Part shown: positions 7,210 through 13,294 of the stretch, piece after piece
Layout: every line of letters begins with the position of its first letter
Position numbering within the stretch: the stretch's first letter is position 1
Source: an uncultured Saprospiraceae bacterium
GTDB lineage: Bacteria; Bacteroidota; Bacteroidia; Chitinophagales; Saprospiraceae
Length of the DNA stretch: 15,750 nt
Direction of reading: 5' to 3'
NCBI GenBank assembly: GCA_937969485.1
Contig: CALBVQ010000177.1
Location: 1 to 15,750, forward strand
Program-made: the position numbers and the translations under genes
The notes under the pieces: generated by a model
The model's database searches: none
Told to the model about the DNA's origin: nothing
Seen by the model: the letters and a program-made list of their open reading frames with translations, nothing else

Positions 7210-7228
7210 CAGGAAGAAATTCTTCCTG
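7210..7228. repeat. 19-bp odd palindrome between convergent genes
   Basis: CAGGAAGAA-A-TTCTTCCTG is a perfect inverted repeat of 9 bp around one base. As RNA it gives an 8-bp stem with a 3-nt loop. It lies 64 bp beyond the DUF6992-type stop codon on the minus strand but lacks a following T tract on either strand, so it is not a standard terminator. It may be a transcript-end hairpin or a protein-binding site. Confidence 0.4.
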
Positions 7229-7291
7229 ACCCCCTACTGACCAGCTCAAAAGAAGGGATTCAAGCTAGGAATACTATAATCAAAAGCTAGT

Positions 7292-7876
7292 TTAGAAATT
7301 AAGTAGCATTCCAACACCACCTGGTGTTACACCAAATTCGATGATGTTAGCATGTATCGCATTTGCGACTTTAGCATTAAGAAAATGTACAGTGACATCA
7401 AATCCAAATAAGAATGCTCCTTGAAGAATTAATGAATTTCCAAAACCTAGCATTCTGTCGTGATTGCTTGCCAATTTTGACCTTTCTCTCAGATAAAACC
7501 CAGTTGCTATATATCCTAAATCGAGTCCAGCATTGAAAAGAAGAGCTTTGCTTAGCTTGTAATTTTCATTGAGCAAAGTAATATTGATAGGATCGGACAG
7601 TTCAAGATTCATGGCTCCGTAGAAACCAAAAGCAGCGATGCCCGCATTGATTACACCCCACCCGAAATTCATTTGATGAAAATGGCGCATTGTTCCAGTT
7701 GAGGTTGTCATACCAATACCACCTGTGATCGCATTAGCTGCACCCCAACCACCAAGGACAAGCATTGCATTTTGCTGTAAATTCTGCTGATCCAATACTA
7801 ATTGATCAATTGATTCCTGTCCGAAGATCAAGCTTGCAGAAAACAAGAATAAGGTGATAAGAAATAACTTTTTCAT
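7292..7876 (-). CDS. Small membrane-associated protein, DUF6992-like
   Basis: 194 residues. A signal peptide (about 1-19, ending IFGQ) precedes a short Gln-rich polar segment and then four hydrophobic, glycine-rich segments at about 37-55, 72-90, 110-128 and 147-166. The segment TMRHFHQMNFGWGVINAGIA (62-81), with two histidines and the MNFGWG core, is the most distinctive part and is one I associate with the Bacteroidota family DUF6992; that assignment is from memory. No enzymatic motif is visible. It starts 54 bp after the thioredoxin stop codon on the same strand and may share its transcript. GTTTATG occurs twice in tandem at its start (7874-7887), so a second ATG lies seven bases upstream but out of frame. 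Function unknown. Confidence 0.7.
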   Translation of the reverse strand: MKKLFLITLFLFSASLIFGQESIDQLVLDQQNLQQNAMLVLGGWGAANAITGGIGMTTSTGTMRHFHQMNFGWGVINAGIAAFGFYGAMNLELSDPINITLLNENYKLSKALLFNAGLDLGYIATGFYLRERSKLASNHDRMLGFGNSLILQGAFLFGFDVTVHFLNAKVANAIHANIIEFGVTPGGVGMLLNF

Positions 7877-7930
7877 AAACCATAAACCGCAAAACTTGGC
7901 TTAGAGTTGAATGAAACTAAAAGTTTCTGT

Positions 7931-8245
7931 CTATGCTATCTTAGCTATTTTCTTTCTCATTGCACCTTCGCTCATCATACCGTTGTGTTTATACTTTACG
8001 ACATTTCCTTTCATAAAGAAAAGAGAAGGAATACTACGTACACCAAATTTACTAGCAAGATCGCGTTGTTTATCAATATTTACCTTTACTATATCTACCT
8101 CACCCTTATACTCTTCAGCCAACTTTGTTACTGTAGGAAGTAGTGCCTGACAAGGACCACACCAATCCGCGTAAAAATCAAGTACGAAAGGTTTTCCACC
8201 TTTTACTAAGTCATTGAATTCTTTGTTTGATTGTATTGCTCTCAT
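7931..8245 (-). CDS. trxA: Thioredoxin
   Basis: 104 residues, the standard length of a stand-alone thioredoxin. It is a cytoplasmic thiol-disulfide oxidoreductase, since no signal peptide is present. The active site is WCGPC at 28-32 in the context FVLDFYADWCGPCQALLP. The buried Asp before it (D23) and the cis-proline of RSIPSLFF (Pro73) are present, followed by the G-x-M-S-E helix start of the C-terminal helix. The start MRAIQSNKEFNDL gives the usual first beta strand and helix. It is probably the first gene of a unit with the DUF6992-type protein. A TATCTTTG box lies about 20 bp upstream. The sequence is a generic thioredoxin, so its substrates cannot be narrowed. Confidence 0.95.
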   Translation of the reverse strand: MRAIQSNKEFNDLVKGGKPFVLDFYADWCGPCQALLPTVTKLAEEYKGEVDIVKVNIDKQRDLASKFGVRSIPSLFFMKGNVVKYKHNGMMSEGAMRKKIAKIA

Positions 8246-8266
8246 AATTTACATTTTTTTCTAACA

Positions 8267-8274
8267 CAAAGATA
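8267..8274 (-). promoter_or_regulatory. Candidate -7 promoter box for trxA
   Basis: Minus-strand TATCTTTG fully matches TAnnTTTG and would give a leader of about 15 nt before the trxA ATG. A small inverted repeat CCCT-AATA-AGGG (8278-8289) lies just upstream, where a regulator could bind. No -33 box was recognised at the normal distance. Confidence 0.35.
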
Positions 8275-8386
8275 CGGCCCTAATAAGGGATTTTGTTTAC
8301 CGATACTTCCCAAAGAGTTGATGATTTTTCCTTGGGGATGGTGATTTTAGCACGAATTGGGTTCTTTGATAAAAACTATTACCTAT

Positions 8387-8423
8387 ATCGACCTAGTACA
8401 AACTCAAATCGACCAAGTAGAAA
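8387..8423. promoter_or_regulatory. Pair of 16-bp direct repeats with 21-bp period upstream of the S74 gene
   Basis: ATCGACC[T/A]AGTA[C/G]AAA occurs at 8387-8402 and 8408-8423, 14 of 16 positions identical, start-to-start 21 bp, which is two helical turns. The second copy ends 67 bp before the ATG at 8491. Direct repeats at this spacing are how LytTR-type response regulators and some other dimers contact DNA. The regulator is not identified, and the reading frame is open here, so a coding repeat cannot be fully excluded. Confidence 0.35.
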
Positions 8424-8490
8424 GTTCACCTATAACATCCCAATACAACGCAGTATTTTCGAAAAATTAACTCAACAAATACTTAAGAAA

Positions 8491-11400
8491 ATGAGAACCA
8501 CATTACTACTTTTAACTTTATTATACAGCTGCTTCCTTAGTTCGCAAATTGCAATTACTGACGTGCTTAATACTGGAACTTCGGGCAGTAACCCCTCAGA
8601 ACTAACCCTTTACAATAACTCAGTATATTTTACCGCAGAAGTGAGCGGAGTTAGAAACGTATATATTTATGACGGTACAACAGTTACAGCTATTACAAAT
8701 GAAAATGCAACATTTACGCCAAAAGAACTAACAGTTCTAAATGGCAATCTATACTTTTCTGGAGATGATGGATCTGGTAGGTTTCTTTATGAGATAAATG
8801 CGAGTTCAGCAACCACAGCTTCGAAGTTAACATATTCTACTGCCTATGATCCCAAGGAATACATTGAAGCAAATGGGAATATATATTTTGCAGGTACAAC
8901 TGGACTTTTTTCATATGATGGAAGTGCAATTGTAGAATTAGCAACTTACCCTGCCGGAGTTTCTGTTTTAACGCCAAATGATCTAAACATGGAAGATCCC
9001 TACTCTGAAAAGGCACTTATTTTTGTGAATGATAAACTGTTTTTTCATTCATCACAAGGATTATATGGATATGAGCTATTACAAAGCAATCCGATAGTTA
9101 TATGGTGCGATGTTATTGCTTTGCAAGGAAATGAATATAATTTAACTTCAATCAACAACAGAGTAGTGTATACTTCAACTTTCAATGCAACTCCTGCCTA
9201 CGAATTAATCAGTGTAAATTCAAACACTCCAAATGATTACATTTCTATTCAAGTTAATGGCCTAGGATTTTCTTCTATTCCAAAGCATTATATTACTTAT
9301 GATAACACATTGTTTTTTATGGCAAAAACAGGTGGTTTAAATGATATTTTTATAACGGATGGAATTACCACCACACAGGTAACTACAGGTTTGTCAGATG
9401 GGACCAACGGACAATCATTTGATGATAACTTAAAAATTATTAATGGTAAACTCTTTTGGGCTAATCAAGAGATTTTAGGATCCAGCGGTTCTTACTCTTT
9501 AGATGGAGCTTCCTGTTTTTCTTATCCATACTTTGAAAGAAATGCTCTATTCTTAAACAATCAATATTATAGTGTAGGCATAGATGGCTCAAGTTCTACT
9601 TATGGAATTCACAAGTGTGATGATACATCCTCAGGCGTTATTACGTGTCATACTGCTAACGATAATGCTATTACCGAAATTATGGCTTATAATGGAGAGG
9701 TTTTTTATATTTCAAATGATGATGCTTTCGGAGTTGAGATCTTTTCTACCACCAGTGATGGTTCTGGCTTATGTTACGAAAACCAACTTAATGACCTAAG
9801 TTGTATAGAGCTAATTGGCAAAGTTAAACTTGATACTGCTGTTTCGGCTGTAGGCAATTACTCAATTTTAACTCACAATGAAGACGGATATATAAGTAGT
9901 ATTCCATCAAGCTCATTATCCACAGATGATGCTGACGCAGATCCAACGAATGAGTTTCAGAATCTTTCAATCAGCGGAAGTAATATTTCAATTTCCGATG
10001 GTAATACAATAACACTGCCAACATCAACAGGAGATGATCTCGGAAATCATACAGCAACAACTAATATCGATGCAAATTCCAATTCTATAAACAACTTAGC
10101 TACTCCTACTGCACCAAATGATGCAGCTACAAAAGCGTATGTTGATGCCATTTCTGTTGATGATGCGGACGCAGATCCAACAAATGAATTCCAGAATCTT
10201 TCAATCAATGGAAGTGATATTTCAATTTCTGATGGTAATACAATAACACTGCCAAGTCCAAATAGTAATATTCTAGAAGATGCAGATTCAGATACAAAAG
10301 TACTAGCCGAAGAGAGCACAGATATAGATAAAATTGCAATACTCCTTGAGGGTACTAAATATTACGAACTCGATTTTAGGAACAACAATCCTACATTCAA
10401 TATCCTTAATGCACCAAACATTGTTTTTGGTGAAGGTGCAGGACAATCGCTAACTACAGATGCTGAAGATAATTTCTTTTTTGGAAAATTAGCAGGAAAG
10501 TCAGTGACGGATGGAACAGGTAATTTTGCAATAGGAGAAAATGCATTACTTGAACTTCAAGTGCAATCAAATAATATTGCAATAGGAAACAATGCCCTTC
10601 AAAATATAGGAATCACTAATCTTTCTCCACTTAGAGCTATTCAGAATATCGCAATAGGCAATGATGCGTTGAAAGTAAATCCAGAAGGTTATGAAAACAT
10701 TGCAATAGGCCATGCTGCTATGGCTAATTCTGTTGATGCTAGAAGAAGTGTAGCAATTGGAGTTGCTGCTTTAATTAAAGATGATGGTTATTCTAATGTT
10801 GGTGTAGGTAGAATTGCAGGTTTTTCCAATACCATAGCACATAGTAACACATATATTGGTGATCAAGCAGGATATCAAGTCACTACAGGTAGTCTGAATA
10901 CCTTAATAGGAAGAAATAGTGGTTATGAACTTAAAACCGGAAACTTTAATGTTGCATTAGGAATGGATGCAGGTGTCGAATCCACGTATGATAACATTTC
11001 GAATTCTGCTGCAATAGGCTACTTAGCTAGAAATACAGCAAGTAATCAAGTAGTTCTAGGAAATACGACTACATCAGAAATCTGTGGAACTGTAGACTTT
11101 ACAGTTCATTCAGATAGTCGAATAAAAGAAAATGTAAATGATAACGTTGTTGGATTAAACTTTATTAATGGACTAAGACCTGTAAGTTATAATGTAAACT
11201 ATCAAACTGTAGCTGAAATGATAGGTGAAGAATCACCTGATCGTGATCAAGAAGCAAAATTGAGAATTGCAAGAGAAGCAAAAAGTCAAAAAACTGAATA
11301 TGGATTCATAGCACAAGAAGTTGAACAATTAACCAAAGATTTAGATTTTGAATTTCAAGGAGTACATATTCCTGAGTCTCCTGAAAATCTGTATAGAATA

Positions 11401-11544
11401 TCTTATTCAACGTTCGTTGTCCCCTTAGTTAAAGCAACTCAAGAATTATCAGATAAAAATGATGAATTAGAAAAAGAAAATCAAGAATTAAAAGCTCAAT
11501 TAGATGATATATTAAAACGACTTGCTGATCTGGAGAAGAAGTAA
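8491..11544 (+). CDS. Secreted fibre-like protein with propeller-type repeats, beta-roll and C-terminal peptidase S74 chaperone
   Basis: 1017 residues from the ATG at 8491, chosen because a clean signal peptide begins there (MRTTLLLLTLLYSCFLSSQ). The frame is open back to 8293, but that part has no signal-like start. Residues 42-410 hold about nine units with an N-x-x-[YF]-[YFW] core (NNSVYF, NGNLYF, NGNIYF, NDKLFF, DNTLFF, NGKLFW, NGEVFY), some with YDG[TS], suggesting an ELWxxDGT-like propeller. Two DDADADPTNEFQNLSI units (479-510, 557-588) flank a NDAATKAYVD linker. Residues 647-865 are glycine-rich AIG-N-A-L head repeats, probably a trimeric beta-roll. HSDSRIKENV begins the S74 chaperone. 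Ser874 and Lys879 have the Ser-to-Lys+5 spacing of the known catalytic dyad, predicting self-cleavage before Ser874. A coiled coil (about 980-1017) ends the protein. No T9SS sorting domain is present. Confidence 0.88.
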   Translation: MRTTLLLLTLLYSCFLSSQIAITDVLNTGTSGSNPSELTLYNNSVYFTAEVSGVRNVYIYDGTTVTAITNENATFTPKELTVLNGNLYFSGDDGSGRFLYEINASSATTASKLTYSTAYDPKEYIEANGNIYFAGTTGLFSYDGSAIVELATYPAGVSVLTPNDLNMEDPYSEKALIFVNDKLFFHSSQGLYGYELLQSNPIVIWCDVIALQGNEYNLTSINNRVVYTSTFNATPAYELISVNSNTPNDYISIQVNGLGFSSIPKHYITYDNTLFFMAKTGGLNDIFITDGITTTQVTTGLSDGTNGQSFDDNLKIINGKLFWANQEILGSSGSYSLDGASCFSYPYFERNALFLNNQYYSVGIDGSSSTYGIHKCDDTSSGVITCHTANDNAITEIMAYNGEVFYISNDDAFGVEIFSTTSDGSGLCYENQLNDLSCIELIGKVKLDTAVSAVGNYSILTHNEDGYISSIPSSSLSTDDADADPTNEFQNLSISGSNISISDGNTITLPTSTGDDLGNHTATTNIDANSNSINNLATPTAPNDAATKAYVDAISVDDADADPTNEFQNLSINGSDISISDGNTITLPSPNSNILEDADSDTKVLAEESTDIDKIAILLEGTKYYELDFRNNNPTFNILNAPNIVFGEGAGQSLTTDAEDNFFFGKLAGKSVTDGTGNFAIGENALLELQVQSNNIAIGNNALQNIGITNLSPLRAIQNIAIGNDALKVNPEGYENIAIGHAAMANSVDARRSVAIGVAALIKDDGYSNVGVGRIAGFSNTIAHSNTYIGDQAGYQVTTGSLNTLIGRNSGYELKTGNFNVALGMDAGVESTYDNISNSAAIGYLARNTASNQVVLGNTTTSEICGTVDFTVHSDSRIKENVNDNVVGLNFINGLRPVSYNVNYQTVAEMIGEESPDRDQEAKLRIAREAKSQKTEYGFIAQEVEQLTKDLDFEFQGVHIPESPENLYRISYSTFVVPLVKATQELSDKNDELEKENQELKAQLDDILKRLADLEKK
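9925..10020 (+). repeat. Direct repeat copy 1 inside the S74 protein gene
   Basis: 96-bp unit encoding DDADADPTNEFQNLSI...NTITLP. It matches copy 2 at 88 of 96 positions, and most of the changes are silent, indicating a fairly recent or gene-converted internal duplication. Confidence 0.9.
10159..10254 (+). repeat. Direct repeat copy 2 inside the S74 protein gene
   Basis: Second 96-bp unit, 234 bp after the first, in the same frame. The two protein copies differ at two residues (Ser/Asn and Asn/Asp). They flank a collar-type NDAATKAYVD linker. Confidence 0.9.
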
Positions 11545-11586
11545 GAGCAAAGATTAAGAGTAAGAAATAGAATAAAAAATTCTAAA

Positions 11587-11743
11587 ACCAATTCTGTTTT
11601 AAGGTTTCACTTTATTTTCAGGAATTATTAAATCAAGTACAAGGCAGAAAACGCAAGGATAGCCTTAGCTATCATGAGTCTTTCTAACGAAGTAATTGCT
11701 TTTATAAACTTGAAAATATGCGAAATTCTAGAACAGAATTGGT
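11587..11743. repeat. 157-bp nested inverted-repeat element (possible MITE or structured RNA)
   Basis: Outer arms ACCAATTCTGTT (11587-11598) and AACAGAATTGGT (11732-11743) are a perfect 12-bp inverted pair. Inside and in register are TATTTTCA/TGAAAATA (11613-11620/11711-11718), AATTA/TAATT (11623-11627/11693-11697), AGAAA/TTTCT (11646-11650/11681-11685) and the central hairpin GATAGC-CTTA-GCTATC (11658-11673). All pairs are collinear, so the whole element can fold as one long interrupted hairpin. That is typical of small non-autonomous mobile elements and of some intergenic repeats. It carries no gene and no obvious target-site duplication was found. Confidence 0.5.
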
Positions 11744-11763
11744 ATAACTCATGAATCAAGAAA

Positions 11764-11774
11764 TGTAGCGTGAG
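11764..11774. repeat. Partial duplicate of the tRNA-Met 3' end
   Basis: TGTAGCGTGAG here is identical to 11895-11905, which spans the acceptor end of the tRNA-Met gene, 131 bp away in the same orientation. About 10 bases further on, GATAATGAA resembles the tRNA's GATTATGAA. This could be the scar of an integration event at the tRNA or a decayed tRNA fragment. An 11-bp match alone is modest evidence. Confidence 0.3.
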
Positions 11775-11859
11775 ATGAACATACGATAATGAAGGGTGCA
11801 GCATGGCAATGCTTCAACAAGTGAACGCAACAGCGGATGGGTAGCATCCTCTCGAACGC

Positions 11860-11895
11860 AAAAAAGCCTTTACATTTTTCAATGTAAAGGCTTTT
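11860..11895 (-). terminator. Intrinsic terminator of tRNA-Met (possibly bidirectional)
   Basis: A perfect 15-bp stem, AAAAGCCTTTACATT (11862-11876) with AATGTAAAGGCTTTT (11881-11895), closes a 4-nt loop that reads GAAA on the minus strand. On the minus strand the stem runs into six T residues. It begins one base after the tRNA discriminator position, so it serves the tRNA directly. On the plus strand the stem ends in TTTT and could also stop read-through from the S74 gene. Confidence 0.88.
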
Positions 11896-11896
11896 G

Positions 11897-11970
11897 TAGC
11901 GTGAGGGAGACTTGAACTCCCGACCTCAGGATTATGAATCCTGCGCTCTAACCAGCTGAGCTACCACGCC
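11897..11970 (-). tRNA. tRNA-Met (anticodon CAT), elongator type
   Basis: A 74-nt cloverleaf reads cleanly on the minus strand. The acceptor GGCGTGG pairs with TCACGCT (two G-T pairs), the D stem is GCTC/GAGC, the anticodon stem CAGGA/TCCTG carries loop TTCATAA with anticodon CAT, the variable loop is AGGTC, and the T stem GGGAG/CTCCC carries TTCAAGT. The discriminator is A, and CCA is not encoded. The first pair is a G-T wobble, and the anticodon stem lacks the three G-C pairs of initiator tRNA, so elongator Met is favoured. A CAT-anticodon tRNA-Ile modified by lysidine cannot be excluded from sequence alone. Confidence 0.93.
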
Positions 11971-12015
11971 ATATGTTTTTGAAATACTGACTTCTCAGTA
12001 AGTTCTAAAGCGCCG

Positions 12016-12048
12016 CAAATATAATATAAAATAAACCTTATTGTCAAA
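12016..12048 (-). promoter_or_regulatory. Promoter of tRNA-Met
   Basis: On the minus strand TTTG (12048-12045) is followed after 21 bp by TATATTTG (12023-12016). Both boxes match the Bacteroidota -33 TTTG / -7 TAnnTTTG consensus at acceptable spacing. Transcription would start about 40 nt before the mature tRNA. This is the best-formed promoter in the window. Confidence 0.6.
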
Positions 12049-12083
12049 TATTTACACCGCGGCTTCTCATTTTTATCATTTAT

Positions 12084-13292
12084 TTACACCCGTTCTATAA
12101 TTGTCGCATATCCTTGACCTACACCTACGCACATTGCCACTAAGGCATAGCGTTTATTCTGCAAATTTAGTTCTAAAGCTGCTGTATGTAAGATCCTCGC
12201 TCCAGATACACCAAGAGGGTGTCCGATCGCTATCGCCCCTCCGTTCGGATTAATACGTGGATCATTGTCTTTTAAGCCAAGTTCTCTGGAACATGCAAGT
12301 ACTTGAGCAGAGAAAGCTTCATTTAATTCAATCACGTCCATGTCATCCATTGTCAAACCGGCCTTATCAAGCGCTTTCCTTGAAGCGAATACAGGACCGA
12401 TTCCCATGATACGAGGCTCAACACCTACCACAGCTGAACTTACTATTCTAGCAATAGGTTTCAGATTGTATTTATCCACTGCGTCTTGGGAAGCAACGAT
12501 CACTGCTGCGGCACCATCATTCAGACCTGACGCATTTCCTGCAGTCACAGAACCACCTTCTTTCTTGAAAGCTGTCCGTAATTTTCCAAGAACTTCAAGT
12601 GATGTGCCAGCCTTTATGAATTCGTCTTGATCAAAAATTATAGGATCAGCTTTTCTTTGTGGAATTTCTACAGCCACTATTTCTTTTGCGAGTCGACCAC
12701 TACTTTGGGCGGAAGCCGCCTTCTGCTGAGACCACACAGCAAACTTATCTTGATCTTCCCTTGAAATGTTGAATTTTTCAGCTAAATTTTCAGCCGTTAC
12801 GCCCATGCCATCCGTTCCGTATAGCTCGTGCATCTTCTTATTAACAAACCTCCAACCAAAGCTACTATCATGCATTTGTGCATCACGACCGAATGCTTTC
12901 GACACTTTCGAAATCACCCAAGGGCCTCGTGTCATATGCTCTACTCCACCCGCAATAAATACATCGCCATCTCCAGCTTTTATAGCCCTATTTGCATGAA
13001 TTATTGCAGACATTCCACTCGAGCATAGTCTATTTACCGTTTCGCCAGGAACTGACCAAGGTAATCCAGCCAAAAGTGCACACATTCGCGCTACATTTCT
13101 ATTGTCCTCTCCAGCCTGATTGGCACAGCCAAAAATTACATCATCATAGGCATCCAAAGGAATCGAGGGCTGTTTTTCCGTAACTGCCTTGATAGGAATA
13201 GCTCCCAGGTCGTCCGTTCTTATAGGTGATAATGTCCCTGTAAATTTACCAAATGCCGTTCTTACGCCATCAATGATAAAAGCATCTTTCAT
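12084..13292 (-). CDS. Thiolase, 3-oxoadipyl-CoA / acetyl-CoA C-acyltransferase type
   Basis: 402 residues, full-length degradative thiolase, which cleaves a 3-oxoacyl-CoA with CoA to release acetyl-CoA. The nucleophilic Cys90 lies in VNRLCSSGM, and the catalytic His358 and Cys388 lie in GGAIAIGHPLGVSG and CVGVGQGYA. The N-terminal run IIDGVRTAFGKFTGTLSPIRTDDL and FGCANQAGEDNRNVARM follows the PcaF/PaaJ 3-oxoadipyl-CoA thiolase pattern more closely than FadA, though chain-length specificity cannot be settled. It begins 2 bp after the DEAD-box helicase stop, so the two are probably co-transcribed. No other aromatic or fatty-acid catabolism gene is nearby, which makes the pathway uncertain. Cytoplasmic. 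Confidence 0.93.
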   Translation of the reverse strand: MKDAFIIDGVRTAFGKFTGTLSPIRTDDLGAIPIKAVTEKQPSIPLDAYDDVIFGCANQAGEDNRNVARMCALLAGLPWSVPGETVNRLCSSGMSAIIHANRAIKAGDGDVFIAGGVEHMTRGPWVISKVSKAFGRDAQMHDSSFGWRFVNKKMHELYGTDGMGVTAENLAEKFNISREDQDKFAVWSQQKAASAQSSGRLAKEIVAVEIPQRKADPIIFDQDEFIKAGTSLEVLGKLRTAFKKEGGSVTAGNASGLNDGAAAVIVASQDAVDKYNLKPIARIVSSAVVGVEPRIMGIGPVFASRKALDKAGLTMDDMDVIELNEAFSAQVLACSRELGLKDNDPRINPNGGAIAIGHPLGVSGARILHTAALELNLQNKRYALVAMCVGVGQGYATIIERV

Positions 13293-13294
13293 TA

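Larger units (their letters stand above)
6888..7291. other. Gene-free convergent region rich in inverted repeats
   Basis: 404 bp between the 3' ends of the GIY-YIG gene (plus) and the DUF6992-type gene (minus). No convincing protein is encoded. Direct observations: CCCAA-AGC-TTGGG at 6906-6918; a 13-position stem with one mismatch at 7045-7075; an alternative 9-bp inverted repeat at 7062-7070/7100-7108; ACATG/CATGT at 7127-7141; a 19-bp palindrome at 7210-7228; and a 7-bp direct repeat AAGCTAG at 7262-7268 and 7284-7290. The stretch 7031-7150 has 66 G or C in 120 bases by hand count, clearly richer than its AT-rich flanks. Confidence 0.6.
11545..11896. other. Gene-free region between the S74 gene and tRNA-Met, filled with repeats
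   Basis: 352 bp without a convincing reading frame. It holds the nested inverted-repeat element (11587-11743), two short hairpins (AGCAT-GGCA-ATGCT at 11800-11813; GGATG-GGTAG-CATCC at 11835-11849), an 11-bp copy of the tRNA 3' end (11764-11774) and the tRNA terminator (11860-11895). The heptamer AACGCAA occurs three times (11650, 11824, 11855), each just ahead of a hairpin. No transposase or integrase gene is present. Confidence 0.6.

Noticed and set aside
8293..8490. N-terminal extension of the S74 protein
   Set aside because: A complete signal peptide begins at the ATG at 8491. The extension is polar and basic with no similarity to a leader, and would bury the signal peptide.
12012..12063. 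GCCGC/GCGGC inverted repeat around the tRNA promoter
   Set aside because: Five-base arms separated by over 40 bases of AT-rich DNA that already contains both promoter boxes. Too weak to call.
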